Below, in pieces: positions 10,293 through 21,200 of a stretch of DNA of 64,000 bases. The DNA comes from Monocercomonoides exilis (lineage: Eukaryota > Preaxostyla > Oxymonadida > Polymastigidae), in the NCBI GenBank assembly GCA_001643675.2, contig LSRY02000027.1, forward strand, positions 377,001 to 441,000, read 5' to 3'. Numbering within the stretch: position 1 is the first letter of the stretch; each line of letters starts with the position of its first letter. Under the pieces are notes generated by a model. The model was not told the DNA's origin. It worked only from the letters and a program-made list of their open reading frames with translations, and made no database searches. The position numbers and the translations under genes are program-made.

Positions 10293-11841
10293 AGTTTTTT
10301 AGATTTAAATTTAGATGATTCTTGCCGTTTTTTATTAAATGCATACACAAATGAGAAATTTAGCAGTGAAATTCTCGATATAATGTGCAAAGTTGATGCA
10401 ACAATAAGAAACCACACGTGCGGTTTGCTCTTATTGGGAAGTTTCTCATTAATTTGATGATTGCTTGACAGAAGATATTTTTGGAGTGTTTATTTACGGT
10501 TCTGTACAAACTAATTTATTTATCACCGGAAGTGATTTAGATTTAACAGTTATAACATCGCAACACATCAAAAAAATTGATGAATCAATAATTAACTTAT
10601 TTGTTGAAGCTCAGAGTGATCAAACATTTTATCCTCCACAATTATTTGAAGTGTCATTGAATCGTTTTGGCGGAACGAAGCAAATGTTAACAATTAGCCA
10701 TCTCACAAATTATCTTGTTGGAGGAATGTTTTACGTTATTGATCAGATTAGCAATGCACGAACTCCAATTGTAAAATTTTTGGATTCAAAAATTCCTCAT
10801 CTGAAATGTGACATAAGTATTAACTCAATTTACGGCTTTCTTCTTGGTGAATTGTTGAAAACATATTCCCGTTGTGACAATAGGGTCAGAGATTTAATTA
10901 TAATCGCAAAAATATGGTTTAAGGAGAATGGAATTGGATCGAGTCGACAACAAACAGTTACAGGCTCATGTGTTGCTTTGATGGTTTTATGTTTTCTGCA
11001 ATGCACAAAGCCGGCTGTTCTTCCTTGTCTGCAAAGTGCAGAGTACATTCAGCGGAGTTGCTCTTCTATGGTCGTGAAAGGGCATATCACTGCGACAAAG
11101 ACAATTGCTCCTTTTTCCAGAGATATTTCTGTCTGGCTGAACAGATTTGAAAAGAGAAATCCGATTCCATTGAAGGAAAAGGAAGATGCAAAGCATGCAG
11201 AAGAAGGAATAATCGGAAATGATGGAGGTCAAAACGATACTGGTGAAGATAAAGCTGTGGAAAAGCTGTCTTGCGAAGAGTTTTCTAGTGAACAAAATGA
11301 AGCCAGCAACCTGATAAATAGAAAGAGTGTAGCTGATTTGTTTGTAGATTTTTTGTTGTTTTATGGAAAGCTTTTCGACCCAGACCACCAAGCAATGTCT
11401 GCTTACAGAGGTGGAATTGTTCCCTTAGAAAAAATGTTTGAAGATTCCGATCCTTCGAAATCTTTATCTTTTTCTGAATCATCAGACAATCAATTATCAT
11501 CATCTTCATCATCACCTTCTTCTTCTTCTTCTTCTTCTTCTTCTTCCATTTCACCGCAAACTTCCTCTTCAACAATTACACAATCATCTCCATTATCACC
11601 ATATTCATCATCTTCAACTTCCTTTCCTTCTTCCTCTTCCTCCTTTACAACATTACCAGCGTCAACTTCAATTCGAAAGCTCTTTTTCATTGAAGATCCA
11701 CTTCATCCTACAAAAAATGCAGCACATGCAACAAAAAAGGTAGATCTTGTGATGGAAAAACTTCACAATGCAGCTTTGATGATTGAAAAGGGTTTTCCAT
11801 TTTTCGATCTTTTCCCTCAGACAAGAGAAAAACTTTCATGA
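10293..11841 (+). CDS. Cid1/Trf4-family nucleotidyltransferase (terminal uridylyl or non-canonical poly(A) transferase)
   Basis: The catalytic core has FIYGSVQTNLF followed by GSDLDL, the G-S plus D-x-D metal site of the polymerase-beta superfamily, and the third acidic residue in KCDISIN (nt ~10807-10827). RVRDLIIIAKIWFKENGI is the typical Cid1/Trf4 helix, and FVDFLLFYGKLFD (nt ~11342-11380) fits the PAP-associated domain. These enzymes add U or A tails to RNA 3' ends. The core exon is 10472-11841. A 49-nt intron (10423-10471, donor GTTTGC, acceptor ACAG) joins it in phase to 10293-10422, which adds helix residues expected before the catalytic site. Further 5' sequence is likely because 10293 follows another acceptor (AACAG) and no ATG is resolved. 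A Ser-rich insert (nt ~11460-11640) interrupts the C-terminal part, followed by a conserved-looking IEDPLHP segment. It is divergently arranged with the prominin-like gene, their 5' ends about 150 nt apart. Confidence 0.78.
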
Positions 11842-12053
11842 ACAGAATCGAACGAAATATAATAGATTATTGAATTTCAATTATATATGTACAAAATATT
11901 ATTTATCAACACAATTCTTTTTATGGTGATGGTTGATTCGATCAACACCCTTAAAAATTGATAAGATAATTGATTTTTCATTTCAAATAACACTTTTTAA
12001 AAAATAAATGCAATGTTTCATTCAAAACATTGTAATGTTCTTAATTATTTAAT
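11842..12053. other. 3' flank of the nucleotidyltransferase gene
   Basis: AT-rich sequence directly after the TGA stop. I see no gene or structured element in it. Confidence 0.5.
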
Positions 12054-12480
12054 TCAAAATAATTGAACTAAATCGCATTTAAAGTGAAAGCAATCATTTT
12101 GATTTATTATATCAAAGGTAAAATCGAGGGGAAAACATACGATCTCATCCTTTTTTCTTGTGTTTTTGATGAGAAATATTTCACGACTGGTTTTTGCTTC
12201 AATATTAAACCTATTAATATACGGAATAGACCTCTGTGATATGGCAAGGAATACAAAGTGGTCCATATTTCTTTGATTAAATAATAGAAAGTGGGAAATA
12301 AAAAATGAATTATAAAAATTTTTCTGACATGACTGAATTCTGTACGTTTATCTGATTGAACGATGATCAAATTTATGATAAGCTTCAATTTGTTGCGGTT
12401 TTGAGCTTCCAGATATCTGAACAATTCGTTGCTGCAATTCAAAAATTCTTCATTCAATATCCAGTGAAATGATTATTCAA
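12054..12480 (-). other. Possible exon fragments of an unrecognised minus-strand gene
   Basis: Two overlapping minus-strand reading frames (about 116 and 70 codons) have ordinary, non-repetitive amino-acid composition, unlike nearby spacer DNA. A TTGCAG acceptor-like site precedes codons for NELFRYLEAQNRNK, and internal CAAAG and GTATGT sites could splice the frames in more than one way. No clear start or complete model can be built and I recognise no family. It may be a decayed gene or chance. Confidence 0.2.
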
Positions 12481-12632
12481 GTGTTTGATTGTTGAATAAG
12501 GCGTTTGCAATTAATTACAACTCATTGTGGTGATTATTTCTATGAAAGCTTTTTCTTTCATCAAGTTTATACAATATTAAATAATTTTTGCAAAATACAA
12601 AGTGCCACGCTAAAAAATCATTTGTCTGTCAC

Positions 12633-12912
<280 letters not shown>

Positions 12913-13014
12913 AGTTGATCGGATTCAGAGGGAGCATTTCGAAAGGCTCTGATGATAAAGATAGCTTGTCATTGACTGAAACAAAAGAAAAGTTGCAAAA
13001 ACCGGAAATTTTTA

Positions 13015-13464
13015 CAGTCTAAACCGAATATAATCACGTCTAATATAATCACAATTGTTTATTGTTACATTTTCCGATGCACCGATATTTTTGAAAAGTT
13101 TTTCATTCATTTTTCATCGCATATAATCACAGAGATGAAAATATACACTCACATTCTTTATTTCAATGGGTGATTTTCTCAATGAAAAATCGATTTTTTG
13201 ATCAATATTTTCAATTTTTCGCTTTTTCAAAAATGTGTTTTTATAAGTCGAAAAAATGTGTATTTGTGATCAAAATTGTTAACGAAAATTAAAAATGTGT
13301 TTTTAAGAAGAATTTTCAAAAATAAAAAAATCGACAAACAATTAATTATTCCAAAAATTAATTTTTATTTATTTCTGTGTTGAGCGGCATCGTATATTAT
13401 CACAATCGGATATAGTCACAAAAAGTTGTGCAAAAACCGATGTGATTATATCCGGTTTAGACTG
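13015..13464. mobile_element. MITE-like element with 23-bp terminal inverted repeats
   Basis: Left end 13015-13037 reads CAGTCTAAACCG followed by AATATAATCAC. The right end 13442-13464 is its reverse complement with one mismatch. The ~450-bp interior has no coding capacity. The motif ATAATCAC, or close variants, recurs near both ends (about 13030, 13044, 13121, 13395 and 13410), as subterminal transposase-binding repeats often do. No clean target-site duplication is visible: the 8 bases on each side match at only 5 positions. The CAGT start is compatible with a hAT-type MITE, but that class is a guess. Confidence 0.6.
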
Positions 13465-14423
13465 AGTTATTTATTTCATTACTTGTTTCATTCATCACAT
13501 CCGTTTCAATATTCTTTATTATTGAGGAATTTATATTCGGCATGTGTCATTCTAATTGAAATGTTGAAAAAGTGTGATTTTTTGTTGAAGACGTAAGAAA
13601 TTTTTAATCTTTTATGAAAATAAACCATAATTTTTTATTGTTATGCTTATTATCTCACATGAAATGTGCTTATTTGTTCTCTTTGTACCATGATGACATT
13701 TGTTGTTGAATATGTTACTGTAAGTGAATAACTTTAAATGGACCATATTCAACATACTCTTTAATTTGCGACTTTTCAAAAAGAAGTTCCCATTTGTTTG
13801 CATGCTGCGAAAAATTTCACATATTTGAATATCGTAAAAATAATATTTAATGAACGATAAATTGAAATTGCAAATATCCATAAGTTGACATCATCAAAAA
13901 AATGTTTTTCAAAATTTATAGATAAGTTTTTCTTGAAGAATAAAAAACAATTTTGATTAATGATGAAACAAAACATCTCAGTGATCACTGAGCAAATGGG
14001 GTGAAATAATGCATATTTAGTATTTTCATTAACAAATAATGTTTTTTGAACTAACTTATTTGCGATTCAAAATTTTGATTGAAATTTATATATTTCTTGA
14101 AATACGTGTGAGGCAAAAGAATGTTATGTTATTTAATCAATGGAACCTGCTCACAGAAATGAATATCCAGTAAATTATGTAATCTGAGAAAGTGAAAAAA
14201 AGTGATAAAAGAAACAACTTTTAAATGCCATATTCAAAAAAAGCTTGAAAGTTCACATTTCCCCCCATATTATCACGAGACAAGTTGAATCAAAAACTTT
14301 TGATTCAAAAGAAAGGATCACAAATTAAAGGAATTTTCCAGACTCTATTTATTTTTTCTTGAGGAAAGAAAAGTCAACTGAAAAGAAATGACCAAAAATC
14401 GTCATTAAATTCATGCATTCACA
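13465..14423. other. AT-rich spacer between the two inverted-repeat elements
   Basis: Short frames here are biased to Phe, Ile, Asn and Lys, as AT-rich spacer produces. I see no gene, RNA or repeat that I can support. Confidence 0.5.
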
Positions 14424-14692
14424 TATATATGGGTAATTATTTTTGTAATCATATTTTTACAAACAAAAATTTCGGAAAGAAAAATTTCATTGAGCATTAA
14501 CAAATGAACACTGAAAAATGAATTGGCTTATTAAAGATGTCTTCATCTTTATTTCTACAAAACCATTTGTTTGTGAAACTATTGGAAAGTATTTTGCATT
14601 TAAATTCAAAATTTCTTTCCAAAGACTAACATCCTTTGAAAATACAGCGTTCCGAAAAAAGTTATGATTTCAAAAATAATCACCCATATATA
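14424..14692. mobile_element. Second short inverted-repeat element (MITE-like)
   Basis: The arms are 14424-14452 (starting TATATATGGGTAATTATT) and 14664-14692 (ending AATCACCCATATATA), reverse complements with about three mismatches over 29 bp. Their ~210-bp spacer has no coding frame. A weaker inner match (TTTCGGAA near 14470 against TTCCGAAA near 14651) extends the dyad. The ends differ from those of the 13015-13464 element. No convincing target-site duplication was seen. It could instead be a long hairpin-forming spacer. Confidence 0.45.
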
Positions 14693-15234
14693 GTAAAAAG
14701 ATAAAAGCACAAGCTGTGATATTTGAAGAAGTTGAAATGTGCGCTTTGCAGAGGCCAAGACTTTCATTTCGATGTTTCGATGATTCGTGCTTCATTGGCT
14801 TTTGGTTTTATTTGTATTTTCCTTTTTCTTTCCATTTTTCATTTTTTTTTAAAAATCTCTTCACATTACAAGTTTTGTTTTTGCTTTCCTCCACTTTTGG
14901 TGTGCCTGCTTGGCAAATGCCAAAAGTGAGATCCTTTTATTTGAAGTATTTTTTCTTTTTTCTTTTTTCAATTTATAAATAACTTATTCACATTTGTAGA
15001 ACGCATTTCTTCTCTTTCTTTCTTTCTTTTTTCTTTTACCCTTTGATAATTGAACAATCGATAAACAGGCTTGTTTCAAAGACTTTTCTGGAAACATTCA
15101 AAACAGAAACGCAATATGGAAAAAGAAAGAAACTGAAAAACAAAAAATAAATTGCCTCAAGATTTGTTTTTTTGGATAAATTAAGAGAATTTCATTTCCT
15201 GGAATTTGTCCGTTCCTGCTTATTCCTTCCAAAG
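14693..15234. other. Spacer downstream of the BHR-A stop
   Basis: Pyrimidine-rich on the + strand, with short TTTC runs near 15006-15045. Small frames at 14716-14982 are rich in Phe and lack support. No gene is called. Confidence 0.5.
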
Positions 15235-18200
15235 TCACACTGCCCCTTCATTCTGCCCCTTCTCTGCTGCGCCTCTTGCTTCTCTGTCGCTCCTTCTACC
15301 ACTCCTTCTGCTGCTCATTCTGCTATTCTCTCCAGAATTTGTCACAGACTTTGTTGCACTCTCGTCTCCTTCCCCCGACCCGCACAACTCGATTGCATCC
15401 GACATCGTCACCATCGCTGCCTTTCCCCCAAAGTGCCCAACAAACTCTCGCCGCAGCTCGCTCAACGTCGGCCGCTCTCCTGCTGCTCCCGACAGGCTCG
15501 CCCGAACAACATTCTCGTATGAGTTCCCTTCCAGCCTTCTCAGGTCAGGCCTCTCTCCATTCGCAATCTTATCTCCAGCAATCACAGCCTCATATTCGCC
15601 AAAGGGAATAGTCAATGTCAAACACTCCCACAGCATCATCCCGATCGAGAACGCCACCGACTTCTCTGTTGCCTCCAGCTTCTTGTTCATCTGCAATTCA
15701 GGCGCCTTCCACCTCAGACACTCCTTTTTGAAGTTATCTTCATCCTCAAACGCTGACGAAGGAGGAGGCGAGTCGGTGAATCTCTCGCTCAGCACCGAAA
15801 TGTTGGAGGACGAAGAAACAATGGTCAATGAAGAGACGGATGATGAATCTGAGTCTGAGGAGCAGTCAGAGTGGAGGGCAATGCAGATGACCATGTGCTC
15901 GGAGAAGAGCACAATGTGCGGGCTCAGATTGGCCAAAGAGGGGAGGCCATCTTCCTCGTCCTCAAAGGCGTGGAGCGCCCCATTCGCCACCCAGAACAGG
16001 ATCTGCGCAGCTGTCATCTCCCTCTCCTTCAACGTGCCTATCGCCATCTCCTTCTTCTCGTTCCTCCCATGCAGCAACATGAACAGCGAATCCCTCAGAT
16101 CCACAATCAGCTTCTCATGAGGGGATGAGCACGCCATCGCATCCACCAAGTTCGACATGGATGAGGTTGTCGGACAGAGACTTTCCGATCGAACAAAAGT
16201 TGAATCTGAATCAGTCGTTGAAGTGGTGGAAGTTGATGAAATGGATGGTGAAGGTGTTCTTTTTCTTGATTCTTCCTCATCAACCTTTTCTAATGCCCAT
16301 TGAGGGATCTTGTCTGAGTCTCTTCCCAAAATATATTCAGTTGAGCCACTCTCAGAAAGAAGATGCTCTGATGACTCCGAGTGTTCCATATTCGTGTCAT
16401 ATATTCTCTTCTTCATTCTCTCATCGTTCTTCTTCTCAGCTTCCCTCTCTGCTCTTCTCCACTGCTCCTCCGGTGACATCTCCATCGTCACCATCTCAAA
16501 TGCCTTCGGATCCTTCTTTATTGTGTCATCAACAATCTCCTTGTATTTTTTCGCTTCTTCTTTTGCCCTTCTCCATCGAATTGTTGCCACGATCGATGCA
16601 ACAAGAACAATCAAGAACAGCACAGCAAATATCACAATCACAATCAATGCCCATGATGATTTTCCTTCTTTCCCTCCTTCAGAAATTCTTTCATCATCTT
16701 TTTGTTTTGTTTCGCTTGCATTTTTCAGAATGAATGACTGTGTTGATGAAGGAGATTCTGCATTCCCAAACAAAACAGAAACACTCACTTCTATCTCATT
16801 CCCACAATTGCTGATGAGATCTTTTGCCACGCTCCCTTCTGCTTCTCTTTCTGACAAGAATCCACTTGTATCAAAATCATAATGTTCAATCTCTTTTTCT
16901 TCTCCCTTCCTCTTCACAACTGTGAATGACAGATTGCACGGAACAAGAAGCATTCCTTTGAATATCAGCTTCATTCTATCTGTTGCATCTTTTGCTTCCA
17001 CAGACTCTAGCACAGGAATGAAGAATGATGATGCTCTCTCCGATGCAATCCCTTCAAAACTGCACCCTTCATTCAACATCCAAAGTGACGTATTTCTTTC
17101 TAATCCGTCTCCTCCTTTCAAGCTCACAACATTCACTGTTCCACTGCCTGAACAAGCAACATTTCTACGCATCGATGGATATCCACTGAAAAATGGATTA
17201 TTCTCCGTGAATTCTCCCTTCTCAATTGTCATTGCACTTCCTGACAAAAATATTCCTCCATGAGAAGAATTGGAAACTGTTGAATCTCTCACATTGGCTG
17301 CACTGTTATAAAGGTTTATAAGTGAAGTATTCCATCTGCAAAGTCTTTCAAAATCTTCGTTTGAAGTTCCATTCCCTCTATTCAAAGAATTTCCAACGAA
17401 TGTGCAAGAATTAATTTGAATCTCAGGGCAGTCATGAAAATATATGATTTCCCCTTTCTCTGCCTCCTTCAAGCATTTATCAAAAGTGCAATTCTGAATG
17501 AAAAATGAAATGCCTGAAAGATCTCTAAACGAAACGTCCAAAAGTCGCGGAACTGATGCACATGAAATATTCCAAAATCTTGAAAGGCTCAATGAAAAAA
17601 CGTAGTTCTCTCTTTCATTTACTGCAATTTTTGATGAAAAACTGTTTGCTGCCATCAAGTAATTGCTTTCTATAACAACATTTTCAATTTCGAGCTTCTC
17701 AATAGAAATATTTGCACAAGTTGAAAATTGAAAATGAAGAGGAATATCCTCGCTTCTCAGCTCATTTATCGAACAATTACTAATCTGAACCATTGAATCT
17801 TCAAAATCAAACAAGCATGTTGTTTCAATTTTTTGGAAATTAACCTCTGTTAATTTTGTATTGCATTTCTCTCCTTTTATTAAAGTCTGAGATTTAATCA
17901 ATTCAGAAAAAGAAGATGTTACCATTGCTGCATTTGCTTTGGGCTGTATGTTTATAATTGCATTGTTTGTCGATAAAGAGAAGACTTTAGAATTCATCAG
18001 TTGAAAAACACCTGCTCCAATCTCAAACAGAGTTCCATTGAGAGTTATCAATCTTTCATTTCCAGAAAAAGAGCATCCACTTACGGTCAGAGTTTCATTA
18101 CTCAAAAATATCAACGGAGAAACTCTTTCACAAAAATTATTTCCAATTACAAAGCATAATCTTTCAAATATAATTCCGTCGCAGCATTCCACAATTCCTT

Positions 18201-21200
18201 TGAATAGATTATTGTCAAATGATGTGTTCAAAACAACAGTTGCACAAGACACTCCCTTTAAACTTCTTATCGTTGTTGATTTCGCAATGCAACTGTTTGT
18301 TAAAACAGTTGAATCTTCAATCAGCAACTGACTAAAACTGGAAGTAACAACATGGCCCAACCCATAATTCATCGATTGACATGGATTTGTCGAACTTCCG
18401 CAATTCTTAACATCCATCGCCAAAGAATTGGAATTGGAGACAAATATTAGCTCATTCGCAAAAATGACAACAAATGGTATTAAGTCTGTATCTGTCATGT
18501 GATCTAATGAATCAATTCCCCAAACAGCATTTGACCGATTGTATGGAGGCTCGCGCATTTCGAATTTAAACTGAAACTCGTTGATCTGAGCTTCAATCGA
18601 AAAACACTTCACAAATACGTCTCTTCCAACAAATGCGTTGTTGTTAGAAAAGTTAACATTCGCAATCAAAAATGGAAGCGGATTCAAATCTTTGGAAAGA
18701 CAATCCAAATACACGCCTCCTCCTTTGCCTCCAACTGCCGAACAAGAATTAACTATTGAATCACTGAACTCTAAACAACTTTCCACAGGAAGTGTTATGC
18801 GTGCCCCTCCTCCATAATTACTTAATTCTGCACTGCATTGATCCAAAGTTAAATTATAAAATATTGTCGAATACTTTTTTTCGCCTTCAAAAACAAATGA
18901 ACTTGCATTGTTGCCACTGCCTTGTATTTTTTCGAAAATGCTTGAATTGAAGCAAATGCTCTTCATTTCATTTTCTAAGCATTCAATTCTTGATGAAATA
19001 ACCACCAAAGTTGTCTGCGTATTTAGTGAAGAGAAAATACACAAAGTCATTGTTAATGAGCAATCAGCAACACATATCAAATTGTAGCCTAATTCATCTT
19101 CAGCTTCTTGCTTAAAAACACATTCAGATAAATCTAATGTTGCTTCAATTCCGGTTGTTTGGAGAAGAACAGCATGACCATTGGTAAACGAGTCAGGAAC
19201 ATTAAACAATATTTTCAAAAACTTTGCGCTTGAAGTTGTGATAGCAGCACCACATTCATTAGAAATAGATTCATTCACGTTCATTGATGCAAGATTGGAA
19301 TCGATCGATTTCACTGAAATGTCCTCCAAATGAATCTCTGAATCATGTGAACATTCTTCATTTACTAAAACCTGTTGCTCGCCCTCGCCATTCAGATGAA
19401 AACATCCGTAATCAATTGTGGCGCAAGGCAATATAGATCGCCCGCATCCTGCATTGTTCAATCCATGTTTTGAACTTATTTCAATTGATGAATTGCGAAA
19501 ACCAGTTATGAAATAAAATAAATCTTCATTGTCAGAAAAACGAATAATGTCTATTCCAATTAATGAATTTGCCCGCTGTATGGCTTCGATAGATAGCGCA
19601 AATCCAAATGTGACGTTATTCACAATTCTTGCAATGTCTTTACACTCCAGAAACAAATCTCTTCCGATAAATGCTTCATTTCCCGAAAAAGTTAAGTCCA
19701 AAATTTCAAAATTATCATCAGCAGGTTCACTATTCAAATACAGAAATCCCCCTTTCCCTTTTGTAAGATTTTCGCACGAACACATATTTGCTTTCGTTGT
19801 TCCGTTTACTAGCAACGAAGAGCCTTCCAAAAGAGAAAAGCATAATGAGCCTCCTTTATCACTGCATCTTGACACCACAGAATTAAATGAGCAATTATCA
19901 ATCACTATAAAATAAGAGATCGGGCTTGAAAGAAGCGCAGATGCATCTAATTCTTCTTCGCTAATATTCAAAAAATAACAATTCTTGAACATTATGCGAG
20001 GAACTAATTCCTCATTCACAAAGTGTAATTTTGATTGTGAATTCGAAAAAGAAAGATCAACCAAAGAGCATCCTGTTTGAGTAACTGTATCAACGCAAAG
20101 AGAATCAAATGATAAATGAACGTCTTTCGAAATATAAAATGGAGACGACGAAAAGGAAATTGAAGTCATGAAGCAAGCACTTAAAGTTATTGTTCCAAAT
20201 AAAGCAGAAAGAAGAGGATATGACAATGATTCCGACGAACAATTGGAGAATGCGCATGAAGAAAGCCGTAAATCACTCTGAGTTGATTCTAAGGAAAGAA
20301 AGCAATATTTGTGAAGATCGAACGATGATGGAAGGACAAATTGAACATCATTGAACTGAAGCGAGCCAGAAGTTTTGATGACACTCTTAGATGAGCCAGA
20401 AATATTGTGAGCAATGAACAATTTTGCTGTCTCATTTGGTGTGGATGATGCTACAGAATGCGAATTCATCTCAATTTCATTAAGTATTGACGTTTCAGAT
20501 CTTATTATCAATGAAAATCCGCTCTCTCCTTTCAGACGATCCAAAGAATAATCCAAAGTTTTGCATCTAATGTCTTTTCCACAATATAATTCATTCTTTC
20601 CGTTAATTTGATCGGCAAAAATCATTGATGAGAAATAGCCATCAAAAAATATGAATATATCAATATCATCGTTGAAATTTGTCGAGTCCATTCCATACAA
20701 AGCATTTTCTTTCGGTGAAACGCTTCTTGCAAAACCAAAAGACGATTCATTCACAATTTCGATTAAATCCACACATTTTATGAAAAGTTGGCTTCCAATA
20801 AATGCTTCATTAGAAATAAATGAGATCGCTTCCAGTCTCAGTTCCGCCATTTGTGAAAGCACATCCAAGTACACGCCTCCCCCTCGACCTTTCGTCAAAG
20901 ATGCAGAACAATTTTCAATATTTGTGCTATTAATAAGCCTAACTGACTGTGAAGGAAAAGATAATTGGAGCATCATCCCTCCTCCGTTCGTCGAATCAGT
21001 GGCCTTGCATGATTTAAATGTGCAATTGTTGCATTCAACTGAAAAGCCCTCAGCCAAAGAAGAAAACAAGGCATTTCCTTCACGTTTTCTTGCAAAAGAG
21101 CAAATGCTGCTTGCACACATTTCAACCATAGCGTTTGCAGACGATACAGTAAATAAGCCAACATTTTCAAAAATCCCAGTGCTCACACTAACTTTTTGCA

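Noticed and set aside
14716-14982. Short Phe-rich frames with a hydrophobic stretch
   Set aside because: Composition follows the T-rich DNA; no start context, homologue or splice model supports a gene.
15206-16882. Several + strand frames opposite the BHR-A cytoplasmic region
   Set aside because: Antisense shadows of a conserved coding region; the same shadows occur opposite BHR-B because the DNA is conserved there.
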